DNA of 64,000 nucleotides from Prochlorococcus sp. AG-402-A21 (GTDB taxonomy: Bacteria > Cyanobacteriota > Cyanobacteriia > PCC-6307 > Cyanobiaceae), in the NCBI GenBank assembly GCA_003279655.1, contig QCHI01000002.1, positions 62,001 through 126,000 of the forward strand. The letters run 5' to 3'. The notes below the pieces were generated by a model that was not told where the DNA came from, did no database searches, and was given only the letters and a program-made list of their open reading frames with translations. Positions 28,473 to 39,217 of this stretch are shown in pieces. A program made the translations under genes and the position numbers. Position 1 is the first letter of the stretch. Each line of letters starts with the position of its first letter.

Positions 28473-30044
28473 TTGATATTGAACGAGAGCATTTCCCACA
28501 ACTATAGACCTCCAATTTTATGGATTTTTCTTTTTTGGACCATAGCCTGTGGAATTGTATTGGTTTCTTTGGGAAATTTGCCTTTAAGAGATTTTGATGA
28601 AGCAACTGTTGCACGAGTTGCATTGGAATTAACCGAAAAAAGTGGACTAGAACGATTGCTTCCTTCTATCTGGGATAAGCCCTATTTGAATAAACCCCCT
28701 GGATTGCATTGGATAATATCTTTTGCTATTGGAATTAGTCGGAATTTTCAAAATAGTTTTGATTTATTACCCTCTGAGTTTTGTATAAGATTTTTCCCAG
28801 CACTGTTTTCTACTTTTGTTATTCCATTGGGGGGCCTGATTCAGTGGAATTTGCGCCCTAAAGATCGAATAGCATGTATTACTACATCAGCAATTTTATT
28901 GACTTTATTACCAATTATTAGATATGGCAGAATGGCAATGTTGGATGGAACGCAGCTGAGTGCTATTGCACTTTTATGGTTTTGCTTATCATCAACAAAA
29001 AATAATAGGCCTACTAAATTTTATCTTTTAGGAGCTGGATTTGCTTGTAGTTTTCTGCTTTTACTTAAAGCTCCTGTAATTATTCCTGTACTATTTGCAT
29101 CTTTATTACCTTTGATTTGGGAACATAATTCAAAAAAATATTTAAATAATCTTTCATGGTCTTGGTTTTTTTATGGGGTAATCCCAGGTTTTGCTTGGCA
29201 TGTATGGAATATCGTTTCATATGGTTCAGGTGCTTTATGGTTGTGGTGGGGCGATGGAGCAGGAAGAGTTTTGTTTGAAAAAGGCTCAGGTAGTGAGCTA
29301 GGAGTTCTTGTACCAATAATTGAAATATTTGAAGGTGGGTGGCCTTGGATTCTTGTTTGGCCAATTGGCTTCTTATGGGCATGCTTTAGTCTTAATACTC
29401 GTTGGGGTATTTGGGCTTTTAGTACTCAGATGATTATTGCAGGGAGTATTTTACCTCTGAAAATGCAACTTCCTTGGTACATCCATCCATTTTGGTTGCC
29501 TTTCGCTTTAGTATGTGGCCCACCGGTATCTTGGTTAATTCAAAGAAAAGATAATGATCATATTTTCGCTAGAAAAATATTAAGAAAAATTCCTTATGTA
29601 ATTTCTTTTATTGGAATATGCTTGTTTGCATTTTCTTTATTAGTTAAATTCAATATTATTAATTTTCAAAAAGGTTATTTTAGTGCAATCTTTTCCATTA
29701 GTTCGGCTTGGTTGATTGGGGGATTATTATTATCTAATACAAGAAAGAATATTAGGAAACTTGGTTTTATTGGAATAATTTTTGGAAGCATTATCGGTTT
29801 ATTCTTTTTTGCGAGCTCTAAATTTTGGTTATGGGAAATAAATGAGAATTGGGATGTAAAGCCTGTAGCTGAATTTATATCAGGATTCCCTGGTCAACAA
29901 ATTTATATTGAAAATAGCTTTGAGAGACCAAGTTTAAATTGGTATGCAAGAAAACAAATTAAACCTTTTGACGAAAAAACTCAAACTAAATGCAACTCAA
30001 TTAAGAAAACTAATGATTGGGTTCTTTATACATGTAATGATTAA
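28473..30044 (+). CDS. ArnT/PMT-like glycosyltransferase (polytopic)
   Basis: LRDFDEATVARVALELTE, KPYLNKPPGLHWIISFAIGIS, many TM helices; TTG start. Confidence 0.85.
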   Translation: MILNESISHNYRPPILWIFLFWTIACGIVLVSLGNLPLRDFDEATVARVALELTEKSGLERLLPSIWDKPYLNKPPGLHWIISFAIGISRNFQNSFDLLPSEFCIRFFPALFSTFVIPLGGLIQWNLRPKDRIACITTSAILLTLLPIIRYGRMAMLDGTQLSAIALLWFCLSSTKNNRPTKFYLLGAGFACSFLLLLKAPVIIPVLFASLLPLIWEHNSKKYLNNLSWSWFFYGVIPGFAWHVWNIVSYGSGALWLWWGDGAGRVLFEKGSGSELGVLVPIIEIFEGGWPWILVWPIGFLWACFSLNTRWGIWAFSTQMIIAGSILPLKMQLPWYIHPFWLPFALVCGPPVSWLIQRKDNDHIFARKILRKIPYVISFIGICLFAFSLLVKFNIINFQKGYFSAIFSISSAWLIGGLLLSNTRKNIRKLGFIGIIFGSIIGLFFFASSKFWLWEINENWDVKPVAEFISGFPGQQIYIENSFERPSLNWYARKQIKPFDEKTQTKCNSIKKTNDWVLYTCND

Positions 30045-30127
30045 ATAAAATATTATTTTTAACATATTTTTCACTTCTTTGGCTTTTTTTTGTAAGAATT
30101 ATCTAGTTACAGGGGTTTTCTAAAAAA

Positions 30128-30388
30128 GTGTATTCTATCGAGCTTACTATTAAGTTAAGTCCTATGCCTTTGGTAGTCCAGAGAAAGGCGCATGGAGATG
30201 CTCAAAGGCTTTACTCTGAAATTGTGGAATCTATACAAAAAGGTAATCAAAGGCTTTTAGAGTTGACTTGTGAAAAAGTGGAAGATAAAAGAATTACCGT
30301 TCTTGTTAGTGAAATTATAGCTGTACAGATTTATGAAAAAACTAGTAGTAGTACAAGTAAACCGCCTGGATTTTCATTTCAGGATTAA
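30128..30388 (+). CDS. UPF0367 family conserved cyanobacterial protein
   Basis: [29 protein letters not shown]...[32 protein letters not shown] start. Confidence 0.85.
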   Translation: MYSIELTIKLSPMPLVVQRKAHGDAQRLYSEIVESIQKGNQRLLELTCEKVEDKRITVLVSEIIAVQIYEKTSSSTSKPPGFSFQD

Positions 30389-30411
30389 AAAAAAATAGGA
30401 GTGATTCAATT

Positions 30412-31095
30412 TTGATACCAACTGAGTCTGGCTATTTGGAATTCGATAAAGTTTCTTTTTCTTGGCCCAATGGAGGTAATGTTATTGATCAATGCTCTTT
30501 TTCAATTATAAAACCTGGTTTGTGGATGCTAGTGGGAGAAAATGGAAGTGGTAAAAGTACTTTATTTCGATTAATCAGTGGAGCTATTCTCCCTAAAAGT
30601 GGAAAAATTTTCTGTTCGCTGAGACCATCAATGGTTTATCAAAATCCAGATCATCAATTGCTTATGCCAACATGTAAAAGTGAGTTGATGCTCAGTGTTC
30701 CTAAGACTATTCCTCACAGCAAGCTATTTGAATTAATTCAATCAGCTCTTGAAAAAGTGGATTTAGGAGAAATGTTGGACAGACCTATTCATACTTTAAG
30801 TGGTGGCCAAAAGCAGCGTTTATCTCTTGCTGGAGCAATTGTAAGTAATTCAAATTTACTTTTACTGGATGAGCCCACTGCGCTATTGGACCCTCAAAGT
30901 CAAAACGCAGTTTTGAGGGTTGTTAAGAAATTGACAAATTCCTCAGTTGATCCGATAACGGCAATATGGGTTACTCATCGTTTAGAAGAATTATTTGTTT
31001 GCGATGGTGCGGCAATAGTAAAAAATGGAGGCATCAGTAAGTGGCATTCTGGTTCAAAAGTGTTCCAACAATTAAAATCACTTGCCCTTAGGTAG
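30412..31095 (+). CDS. ABC transporter ATP-binding protein (ECF/CbiO-like)
   Basis: Walker A GENGSGKST, LSGGQKQRLSLAGAIV, Walker B LLLLDEPTA. Confidence 0.92.
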   Translation: MIPTESGYLEFDKVSFSWPNGGNVIDQCSFSIIKPGLWMLVGENGSGKSTLFRLISGAILPKSGKIFCSLRPSMVYQNPDHQLLMPTCKSELMLSVPKTIPHSKLFELIQSALEKVDLGEMLDRPIHTLSGGQKQRLSLAGAIVSNSNLLLLDEPTALLDPQSQNAVLRVVKKLTNSSVDPITAIWVTHRLEELFVCDGAAIVKNGGISKWHSGSKVFQQLKSLALR

Positions 31096-31124
31096 CTGGC
31101 AAGGGTAAGTTCTTAATGTTGTAA

Positions 31125-31196
31125 TCCTCGGTAGCTCAGCGGTAGAGCGATCGGCTGTTAACCGATTGGTCGCAGGTTCGAATCCCGCCCGGGGAG
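31125..31196 (+). tRNA. trnN: tRNA-Asn(GTT)
   Basis: TCCTCGG...CCGGGGA acceptor arms, GTAGCTCAGCGGTAGAGC D arm, CTGTTAACC anticodon loop (GTT), GGTTCGAATCC T arm; no encoded CCA. Confidence 0.95.
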
Positions 31197-31203
31197 TTTT
31201 TAG

Positions 31204-31223
31204 AAACAAATGCAAATTTGTTT
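31204..31223 (+). terminator. Possible terminator hairpin after tRNA-Asn
   Basis: aaacaaat-gcaa-atttgttt perfect 8-bp stem with 4-nt loop, 7 nt after tRNA end, followed by T-rich ttatct. Confidence 0.45.
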
Positions 31224-31563
31224 TATCTAATTAGGAATTAAATCGTTAAAATTTGAGATGAAAAAAACTTTTTTCTCTATTTGTGAATTAAAAACAAATC
31301 TTATGATTTTTTTTGAACGTTTTTTCTGCCAGTTTTGAGAATTCCTTAACAGTAGCGCCCTGGAATCGGAAGACTTTCTAAAGACAGTTCAGCTCCTTTT
31401 CGCTTTTTCAGGGATAATAAATCAGTGATAGCTTGTGATCTTGTCGATTAGATTGTGAAAAACCAAATTTTTCGAATTCTGCAATAAAAACAAAATTTTG
31501 AGAGAATCATATGAATCTTTAGTAGTCGCTCTCGCGGGTACTTTTTAACTTGGGCAATTATTA

Positions 31564-32361
31564 ATGAAGCCTTGCATTTTACTGATTGAAGACGACCAAG
31601 ACATGAGAGATCTTGTCGCAGGGCATCTTGAGCACACTGGTTTTGATGTCCAAAAAGCTGAGGATGGTATCAAGGGTCAAGCCCTTGCTTTGCAATATGC
31701 GCCTGATCTCATTCTTCTTGATTTAATGCTTCCCAAAGTTGATGGATTAACTCTTTGTCAACGTTTAAGAAGAGATGAGAGAACAGCTGCTATACCGATT
31801 CTTATGATTACTGCTTTGGGTGGTATCAAAGATAAAGTAACTGGGTTTAATTCTGGTGCAGATGATTACATAACAAAACCATTTGATCTAGAGGAATTAC
31901 AAGTCAGGATCAAGGCTTTGCTAAGAAGAACTAATCGTGCCCCCTTAGGAAGTAATAATCAGCAAGAAATACTCAATTACGGCCCTCTCACACTTGTTCC
32001 TGAAAGATTTGAAGCGATATGGTTTGAATCTCCAGTGCGTTTAACTCATTTAGAATTTGAATTGCTACATTGTTTGATGCAAAGGCATGGGCAAACTGTC
32101 GCACCCTCATTAATTCTCAAAGAAGTTTGGGGTTATGAACCTGACGATGATATTGAAACAATACGTGTGCATGTACGACATTTAAGAACAAAGCTTGAAC
32201 CTGACCCTAGAAAGCCAAGATTCATTAAAACTGTTTATGGTGCTGGATACTGCTTAGAATTACCAACGGGGGAAAAAATAAAGGAAATTCATCCCTTAAT
32301 CATCCAAGCCAGAGAAGCTAGTTCTATCAAAGAGAATACAGATGAAAAAGTGATTGTTTAA
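31564..32361 (+). CDS. rpaA: OmpR-family response regulator RpaA
   Basis: [71 protein letters not shown]; winged helix [36 protein letters not shown]. Confidence 0.92.
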   Translation: MKPCILLIEDDQDMRDLVAGHLEHTGFDVQKAEDGIKGQALALQYAPDLILLDLMLPKVDGLTLCQRLRRDERTAAIPILMITALGGIKDKVTGFNSGADDYITKPFDLEELQVRIKALLRRTNRAPLGSNNQQEILNYGPLTLVPERFEAIWFESPVRLTHLEFELLHCLMQRHGQTVAPSLILKEVWGYEPDDDIETIRVHVRHLRTKLEPDPRKPRFIKTVYGAGYCLELPTGEKIKEIHPLIIQAREASSIKENTDEKVIV

Positions 32362-33317
32362 TCAATCATGTTTATGTCCAATAAAGTTACTTCCCAAGCA
32401 AGTCTGGGTTGCACATAATTTAATAATTGCTTTTTTAGGTCTTCAAGTTTTTTTACTATATTTGAGTTCTTTTTTTGTCTCCAAATTCTATTTTGTTCGA
32501 AATCAATAAACCATAGTTGTTGTTCTATATTGAGTTCATCAGTGATTTCCTTGGCTAATTTTAACGACTCAATATGATTGCTTAATTTGACTTCTAGTTT
32601 TTGTCTTAAAGGACTTGAAATGCCTAACCAACATTGCAGATTTATGAGATACTTTCCAGGAGATCCATATGAAAAATTGATTAGTTCTTTAAGTTTTTCA
32701 TTAGGAATTTCATTTATATCTTGAACAACTTCTGATTTCTGAATAATTTTATTAACGTGAGTATCATTTAATCGTATAAATGGTACTGTTTGACATCTTG
32801 ATCTAATAGTTGATAGTAATTTTTCTGGTCTTTGAGAGATAAGAATAAATATTCCTGTATTTGTATCTTCAAGAGTTTTTAGTAATGCATTTGATGCAGA
32901 TTCATTTATTCTTTCAATATCTTCAATTATCACGATGCTTCTTTTTGATTCAAATGGCTTTTTCCCTAAGAATTCTATTATTGCCTGAATTTGATTAAGC
33001 CTTATTTTTGGCGGTGATTTCATGCTTATATTTTCTGACCTTGCTTTAGTCTGTGAAATACTTTTACCTTGAACTATGTAATAAGGTTCTATCCATAACA
33101 AGTCAGGATGATTATTACTTTCTATCTTTCTTTTTGTACTATCTTTGTCCGAATTCCTGTCAAGAATAGCATTGATAAAAATTTTTGCAGTTTTTTTTCT
33201 CCCAACTCCCTCAGGTCCAGAGAATAAATAAGCTGGAGCAAGATGTTGTTTAGAGATGGCAGATTTTAAAATTTCAATTGCTAAATCTTGTCCATATATA
33301 TTTTGAAAATCATTCAT
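32358..33317 (-). CDS. holB: DNA polymerase III delta-prime subunit
   Basis: [59 protein letters not shown]. Confidence 0.92.
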   Translation of the reverse strand: MNDFQNIYGQDLAIEILKSAISKQHLAPAYLFSGPEGVGRKKTAKIFINAILDRNSDKDSTKRKIESNNHPDLLWIEPYYIVQGKSISQTKARSENISMKSPPKIRLNQIQAIIEFLGKKPFESKRSIVIIEDIERINESASNALLKTLEDTNTGIFILISQRPEKLLSTIRSRCQTVPFIRLNDTHVNKIIQKSEVVQDINEIPNEKLKELINFSYGSPGKYLINLQCWLGISSPLRQKLEVKLSNHIESLKLAKEITDELNIEQQLWFIDFEQNRIWRQKKNSNIVKKLEDLKKQLLNYVQPRLAWEVTLLDINMID

Positions 33318-33318
33318 T

Positions 33319-33954
33319 CTAGTAGATTTTTTGTAACTTCTTTATCTCAGATTGAATCTCGGATATGATTTTTTCTTTGGAGTTCATAGCAGATATTTTT
33401 TTCCATTTATTTTCTTCAGATAGTTCCTTGAAGCCCAGAGAGACATTTGTTAAAAACTCGCTACCTTCTTGTTCTATTCGATCATCTTTCTTATTCCTTC
33501 TTCTTTTTATACTCTCTTCAACAGGTATATCTAATAAAAATGTGATATCTGGATAAATACCTTGGGTGGCAATGGTTTCGAGATCTTTAATTAACTGAAT
33601 GTCTAATTTTCTTCCATAACCCTGGTAAGCAAGCGTTGATCCACAAAATCTATCGCTTATTACCCAATCTCCTTTATTTAAAGATGGGCGAATAATTTCA
33701 TTGACATGTTGTGCTCTATCGGCGGCATAAAGTAAAAGTTCAGTAATTGAATCAGGGCTGTTTTCTTGAGAAGTATCTAGTAAAAGTGATCTGATTAATT
33801 TCCCTACTTTTGTTCCTCCTGGTTCTCTAGTGATAACTAATTGATTATTTTTAGGAATCAGTTCAGAGTTAATAAGCCATTTTGATAATTGATTGATTTG
33901 AGTCGTTTTACCAGAACCATCAATACCCTCAAAAACAATAAATTTTCCTTTCAT
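33319..33954 (-). CDS. tmk: Thymidylate kinase
   Basis: KFIVFEGIDGSGKTTQINQLSKWL, TREPGGTKVGKLIRSLLLD, DRFCGSTLAYQGYGRKLD. Confidence 0.96.
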   Translation of the reverse strand: MKGKFIVFEGIDGSGKTTQINQLSKWLINSELIPKNNQLVITREPGGTKVGKLIRSLLLDTSQENSPDSITELLLYAADRAQHVNEIIRPSLNKGDWVISDRFCGSTLAYQGYGRKLDIQLIKDLETIATQGIYPDITFLLDIPVEESIKRRRNKKDDRIEQEGSEFLTNVSLGFKELSEENKWKKISAMNSKEKIISEIQSEIKKLQKIY

Positions 33955-36281
33955 TTTGACTTCAACGATAGAGCATTAAAGACAACACTTATTGAGCTCA
34001 AAGCCATAAGTAAAGCTGCCAAGGGAGGAGATAGTAATAAGCCAGAGGATGGTAAAAGTAATCCTGCTGCGATTGGTAAGGCAATTAAGTTGTATCCAAA
34101 TGCCCAAGCAAGGTTCTGTCTTATCTTGAGCATTGCTTGTTTCGATAGTTGTAAAGCATTGGGTAGGGCTTCCAAGTTTTCTCCGAGTAAAACAAGATCT
34201 GCAGAATCCTGGGCTATTTGAGTTCCTGTTCCTATTGCGACTCCTAAGTCTGCAGAGGCAAGAGCTGGAGCATCATTAATCCCATCACCTACCATCGCAA
34301 CTAAGCCATTATTTTTTAAAATATTTAACTTATTAAGTTTTCCCGAAGGTAACATTTGCCATTCAATTTGTTTTGAACTAAATCCTAATTTTTTACCTAA
34401 AGATAAAACTGCTGAATCTCTATCACCACTGAACAAACTCAATGAAAAGCCTCTTGAGCGTAATTTATTAATTGAAAGTAAAGCATCTTTTCTTAATTGA
34501 TCATCTATTAAGAAAAAACCTAATAACTTAATCCCTAAAGCCACTGCAACTAGTGATTGAGCCTTTCTTTTTGAAAGTATTAAATTTTGTTCAATTGTTT
34601 CATTCCATTGAACTCCTTCATCCTTAATCCATTCGGGAGTTCCAACTCTAATCAATCCTTCTACATTATTAATTTTGCCAGCAAGACCTTTCCCTGGAAA
34701 TGTAGTTGAAGATAAAACTTTTTCCAGTTTGATTTCTTTTTTATCTGCTTCTTGAATAATTGCTTGTGCAAGAGGATGCCTACTATCTTGTTCTATGCTT
34801 GCTCCCAATCTAAGCATTTCATTTTTCGGTGAATCGTGGCTCTCCCATGAGCCCACAATTAAAGGTCTGCCAATGGTTAATGTGCCTGTTTTATCAAAAA
34901 CGATCTGGCTAATTTTGGATGCCATTTCTATGACATCCCCACCCTTGAAAAGCCAACCTCGTTTTGCGGCTTCCCCAGAGGCAACAGTTATTACTGTTGG
35001 GGTGGCAAGACCTAGCGCACATGGACAGGCAACAACTAAGACGGCTATTGATAATTGAAATGCAAGTCCAATTGGTGTTTGAGTTGTATTCATTAAATGA
35101 TCATGCAAGTGATGGCTTTGCATGAAACCTGTATTAGAGACTTCTAAAACTTCTGGCCATATTTTTGTACCTATCTTCCACCAAAAAATAAAGGTTATAA
35201 AGGCGAGAGTTGTCACTCCATAGCAGAAAATTCCTGCCACCTTATCTGCTAATCCTTGAATTGGTGCTTTTCTAGCTTGGGCTTCTTCAACCAAGCTTAT
35301 TATTTTAGCTATTGCAGTTTCTGATCCTATGTTCTGTACTTCTAAGATAATTGTTGACTCTAAATTTAAGCTTCCAGAAGGGAGCTCGACACCTGGTGAG
35401 GCTTCTAATGGTAAAGATTCACCAGTTAAACTTGAGATATCTATTGCCGAATTACCCTGAATAACTAAGCCATCCACTGGGATTCTATCTCCTGCTAATA
35501 GTTGAATTTTTTCTCCTGGTCTTAGCGCACCTATTCTTATTTCACGAATTTCATTGTTTTCTAAAACTAGATTGGCTGTATCTGGTTGCAGCTTGGCTAA
35601 TTCTTTTAAAGCTGTTCCTGTTTTTACTCGAGCCCGTTCTTCTAAAAAACGCCCTAATAAAACAAATCCAAGTAGCATTACTGGTTCATTGAAAAAACAG
35701 GGCCAACCAACTTTTGGCCAAATTAAAGCAATGATGCTTGCTAAATAAGCACTCAGTACACCAAGACTAACTAAAGTATCCATAGTAGGAGTAAAAATAA
35801 TTGCTGACTTCAGACCTGCTTGAAGTATTGATCTGCCGGGACCGAGTAAAGCAAATGTTGCTAGTGCTGCATGAAAAGGTAATGAACCAATAATGGGGAT
35901 AGGTATTTGTTGGCCCTCTACTAAATGTCCCATTCCAGAAAGGATTAGTAATGAAGTAGCGATTATTAGTTGTTGCCATTTATTCCATAAATTTTGATTT
36001 TCGTTTTTTTCTAATTCGACATTGTTTGAAATTGTTTGGAAATTTCTTTCCCTTGAAGGAAAACCTTTAGATGAAAGAGTTTTTATTACATCAGTTAAGG
36101 AATTATTAGGTTCTTTAAGTTCTATAAAAGCCGTTTTTGTAACTAAATTAACGCTTGCATTACTTATATTTGGGTGGTTTTTAAGTATTTTTTCTACTGA
36201 CTGTACACAACTTCCACATTTCATTCCATCTACATCAAGCAGAATTGAATTTTTGCTTTGTGCAATTTTTTTACTACTCAA
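33951..36281 (-). CDS. Copper-transporting P1B-type ATPase (CtaA/PacS family)
   Basis: HMA domain DGMKCGSCVQSVEKIL, CPC motif VVACPCALGLATP, DKTGTLT, MVGDGINDAPALASADLG. Confidence 0.95.
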   Translation of the reverse strand: MSSKKIAQSKNSILLDVDGMKCGSCVQSVEKILKNHPNISNASVNLVTKTAFIELKEPNNSLTDVIKTLSSKGFPSRERNFQTISNNVELEKNENQNLWNKWQQLIIATSLLILSGMGHLVEGQQIPIPIIGSLPFHAALATFALLGPGRSILQAGLKSAIIFTPTMDTLVSLGVLSAYLASIIALIWPKVGWPCFFNEPVMLLGFVLLGRFLEERARVKTGTALKELAKLQPDTANLVLENNEIREIRIGALRPGEKIQLLAGDRIPVDGLVIQGNSAIDISSLTGESLPLEASPGVELPSGSLNLESTIILEVQNIGSETAIAKIISLVEEAQARKAPIQGLADKVAGIFCYGVTTLAFITFIFWWKIGTKIWPEVLEVSNTGFMQSHHLHDHLMNTTQTPIGLAFQLSIAVLVVACPCALGLATPTVITVASGEAAKRGWLFKGGDVIEMASKISQIVFDKTGTLTIGRPLIVGSWESHDSPKNEMLRLGASIEQDSRHPLAQAIIQEADKKEIKLEKVLSSTTFPGKGLAGKINNVEGLIRVGTPEWIKDEGVQWNETIEQNLILSKRKAQSLVAVALGIKLLGFFLIDDQLRKDALLSINKLRSRGFSLSLFSGDRDSAVLSLGKKLGFSSKQIEWQMLPSGKLNKLNILKNNGLVAMVGDGINDAPALASADLGVAIGTGTQIAQDSADLVLLGENLEALPNALQLSKQAMLKIRQNLAWAFGYNLIALPIAAGLLLPSSGLLLSPPLAALLMALSSISVVFNALSLKSK

Positions 36282-36441
36282 GGGATATTAACTCTTGATA
36301 CTCATTCTAAATTTAATAAATAAAAAGCATGTTGCATTCATTTAATAATTTATTAATACATAAAAATTAGTTTATTATTTCTATTCATTTTTTTCTTTTT
36401 CCAGGCAGGATAGAATTACATATATTGATATTGGTTCAATC

Positions 36442-36963
36442 GTGCCTAGAAGTCAAAACAAAGACAATTTTCTTGATAAGGCCTTCACGAAGATGGCTGA
36501 AGGAATAGTTAAAGTCATGCCAATCGCCTCTAAAGAAAAAGAAGCCTATCTTTATTACAGAAAAGGTTTAGCAGCTCAAAATGATGGAGATTACTCTGAG
36601 GCTCTTGAGTATTACGAAGAGAGCTTGAAACTTGAGGACAATCAAGTTGATAGAGGAGAGACATTAAAAAATATGGCAATAATTTATATGAGTAATGGAG
36701 ATGAAGAGAGAGCACTAAATACATATAAAAAAGCTTTGGCACAAAATCCTAAGCAACCATCTTGCTTGAAAAATATGGGATTAATTTATGAAAAAAGAGG
36801 CAGAATGGCTCAAAGGAATGGCAATCAAGATGAAGGTGATATCTGGTTCGATCAGGCAGCTGACGTTTGGAGTAAAGCTGTTCGTCTATATCCAGGAGGA
36901 TATCTAGATATTGAGAATTGGCTGAAGACTACAGGCAGAGGAAATGTTGATGTGTATTTATAA
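36442..36963 (+). CDS. ycf3: Photosystem I assembly protein Ycf3
   Basis: [68 protein letters not shown] repeats; GTG start. Confidence 0.95.
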   Translation: MPRSQNKDNFLDKAFTKMAEGIVKVMPIASKEKEAYLYYRKGLAAQNDGDYSEALEYYEESLKLEDNQVDRGETLKNMAIIYMSNGDEERALNTYKKALAQNPKQPSCLKNMGLIYEKRGRMAQRNGNQDEGDIWFDQAADVWSKAVRLYPGGYLDIENWLKTTGRGNVDVYL

Positions 36964-36979
36964 ATAATTCTATTGCGTA

Positions 36980-38359
36980 TTAATTGTTATTTAGTGCATA
37001 GATTAAAGCTTGATTTATATTAGAGGCTTTTAATATTTTTAATTTTTGTTTTGTTTCGAACTCACTTGTATCTAGACCATCTGGGATAATTAATGTCTTA
37101 TATCCAAGTCTCATAACTTCATTAATCCGTTGTTGCATTTGCCTGACCAATCTTAATTGACCAGCCAGACCTATTTCTCCTATAAAAACCACACCTTCTT
37201 CAAGTTCAATATTTTTCAAGCTCGAAACTATTGCGGCAGCTATTCCAAGATCAGCCCCTGGCTCTTCTACTTCTAACCCTCCAGCTACAGCTAGATAACA
37301 GTCATATCTGGACAATGAGAGATTCATATTTTTTTCGAGAACTGCCAAGATTTGATGAAGCCTGTTTATTTCAACACCAGTCGTGGTTCTCCTAGGACTT
37401 GCATAACTAGTGGGATTTAAAAGTGCTTGTATATCTATTGCTAATGGTCTTGTTCCTTCGCAAGTAACAATTGTTGAAATTCCAGGCGCAGAGGTTTTGC
37501 TTAAAAACAATTCGCTTGGATTAGAAACCTCCGATAATCCATCTGCTTGCATTTCAAAGACACCTAGCTCACAGGTAGCACCAAAGCGGTTTTTTACTCC
37601 TCTAAGCAGTCTATGAGAAGCGAATCTATCGCCTTCAAAAGTAAGTACTGCATCTACGAGGTGCTCAAGAACTTTTGGCCCGGCTAACATGCCATCCTTA
37701 GTAACGTGCCCGATGATTAAAAGAGAAATATTTTCTCGTTTAGCAATTTGTTGTAAAGCTGCTGAACATTCTCTAACTTGAGCTACTGAGCCAGGTGAAC
37801 TTGATAAATTTTGATCATGCAAAGCTTGAATACTATCAATAACTGCAACTTCAGGTTTTAAGTAATCAAGTTCTTTAATAACTAGCTCTAGATCTGTTTC
37901 TGCAAGTAAATGAAGATTAGACTCAGAATCTTCAATTCGATTCCATCTGAGTTTTACTTGTTGAGCTGATTCTTCAGCAGCTACATAAAGTACTGATCTT
38001 TGATGAGCCATTTCAGTAGCACTTTGCAAGATGAGAGTACTTTTCCCAATACCTGGGTCTCCCCCAATTAAGACAAGTGATCCAGGTACTAAACCACCCC
38101 CAAGGACTCTGTCTAATTCTTCAAATCCACTTGGAATGCGTTCAATGATTTGGTTTTTTGTCCTGCTTATTAGCTCTGAACGATAGGGAGATTTATTTTT
38201 TGGAGAATTAATCTTTGTGTAAATAGATTTATCTGATTTTTGATTGATTTTTTCTTCTATTATTGAATTCCATTCTCCACAATTGTTGCAGCGGCCAAAG
38301 AATTGCCTTGTTTGAGCACCGCAACTTTGACAGACATAAATAGAGACAGAACGAGACAC
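36980..38359 (-). CDS. radA: DNA repair protein RadA
   Basis: C4 zinc finger CQSCGAQTRQFFGRCNNCGEW, GGDPGIGKSTLILQ, VKNRFGATCELGVFEM, LonC-like C-terminal domain. Confidence 0.96.
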   Translation of the reverse strand: MSRSVSIYVCQSCGAQTRQFFGRCNNCGEWNSIIEEKINQKSDKSIYTKINSPKNKSPYRSELISRTKNQIIERIPSGFEELDRVLGGGLVPGSLVLIGGDPGIGKSTLILQSATEMAHQRSVLYVAAEESAQQVKLRWNRIEDSESNLHLLAETDLELVIKELDYLKPEVAVIDSIQALHDQNLSSSPGSVAQVRECSAALQQIAKRENISLLIIGHVTKDGMLAGPKVLEHLVDAVLTFEGDRFASHRLLRGVKNRFGATCELGVFEMQADGLSEVSNPSELFLSKTSAPGISTIVTCEGTRPLAIDIQALLNPTSYASPRRTTTGVEINRLHQILAVLEKNMNLSLSRYDCYLAVAGGLEVEEPGADLGIAAAIVSSLKNIELEEGVVFIGEIGLAGQLRLVRQMQQRINEVMRLGYKTLIIPDGLDTSEFETKQKLKILKASNINQALIYALNNN

Positions 38360-38392
38360 TTAGTTGTAAAAAGGAAGTTGGCTGTAGTTGAA

Positions 38393-38437
38393 TAAAGATA
38401 CTGATCTTTAAATGTTAGTGAACCTTCACTTAAGATC
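38393..38437 (+). promoter_or_regulatory. Overlapping inverted repeats upstream of rpaB (candidate regulatory leader)
   Basis: taaagat-actg-atcttta at 38393-38410; gatctt at 38403-38408 also complementary to aagatc at 38432-38437; agtgaa-cc-ttcact at 38417-38430. Confidence 0.5.
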
Positions 38438-38466
38438 TTGTCTCAGCCGCCAAAGCTAAGGAACAA

Positions 38467-39213
38467 ATGACGGCCACAAGTCCCTCAAAGGAAACAATCC
38501 TCGTAGCTGATGATGAGGCAAGTATTAGGAGGATCCTTGAAACTCGCCTATCCATGATTGGCTATCAGGTCATTACAGCTTGTGATGGAAATGAGGCTTT
38601 GGATCTTTTCAGGAATTGTGAGCCTGATTTGGTTGTCCTTGATGTCATGATGCCTAAATTAGATGGATATGGAGTTTGCCAGGAACTAAGAAAGGAATCA
38701 GATGTTCCAATAGTCATGCTGACAGCATTGGGAGATGTTGCAGATAGAATTACTGGTTTAGAGCTTGGAGCTGATGATTATGTTGTTAAACCATTTAGCC
38801 CAAAAGAACTAGAAGCTAGGATCAGATGTGTTTTAAGAAGAGTAGAAAAAGAACAAATCGCAGGATTACCTAATTCCGGTGTGATCGCGGTCATGAATTT
38901 AAAGATTGATACAAATAAACGTCAGGTCTATCGAAATGATGAACGAATAAGATTAACAGGAATGGAATTTAGTCTTTTAGAGCTTTTGGTTAGTCGATCA
39001 GGAGAACCTTTTAGTCGAGGTGAGATCCTTAAAGAAGTTTGGGGGTATACACCTGAAAGACATGTTGATACAAGAGTAGTGGATGTTCATATTTCAAGAC
39101 TGAGGTCAAAACTTGAGGATGATCCTGCAAATCCAGAACTTATTCTTACGGCAAGAGGAACAGGTTATCTTTTTCAAAGAATTGTTGATTCTATGATTCC
39201 TGAAGGATCATAA
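38467..39213 (+). CDS. rpaB: OmpR-family response regulator RpaB
   Basis: KETILVADDEASIRRILETRLSMIGYQVITACDGNEALDLFRNCEPDLVVLDVMMPKLDGYGVCQELRKESDVPIVMLTALGDVADRITGLELGADDYVVKPFSPKELEARIRCVLRR. Confidence 0.95.
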   Translation: MTATSPSKETILVADDEASIRRILETRLSMIGYQVITACDGNEALDLFRNCEPDLVVLDVMMPKLDGYGVCQELRKESDVPIVMLTALGDVADRITGLELGADDYVVKPFSPKELEARIRCVLRRVEKEQIAGLPNSGVIAVMNLKIDTNKRQVYRNDERIRLTGMEFSLLELLVSRSGEPFSRGEILKEVWGYTPERHVDTRVVDVHISRLRSKLEDDPANPELILTARGTGYLFQRIVDSMIPEGS

Positions 39214-39217
39214 ATAA

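Noticed and set aside
31125-31223. tRNA-Asn as an integration site for a genomic island
   Set aside because: Flanked by core genes; no integrase, no repeated tRNA 3' fragment seen.
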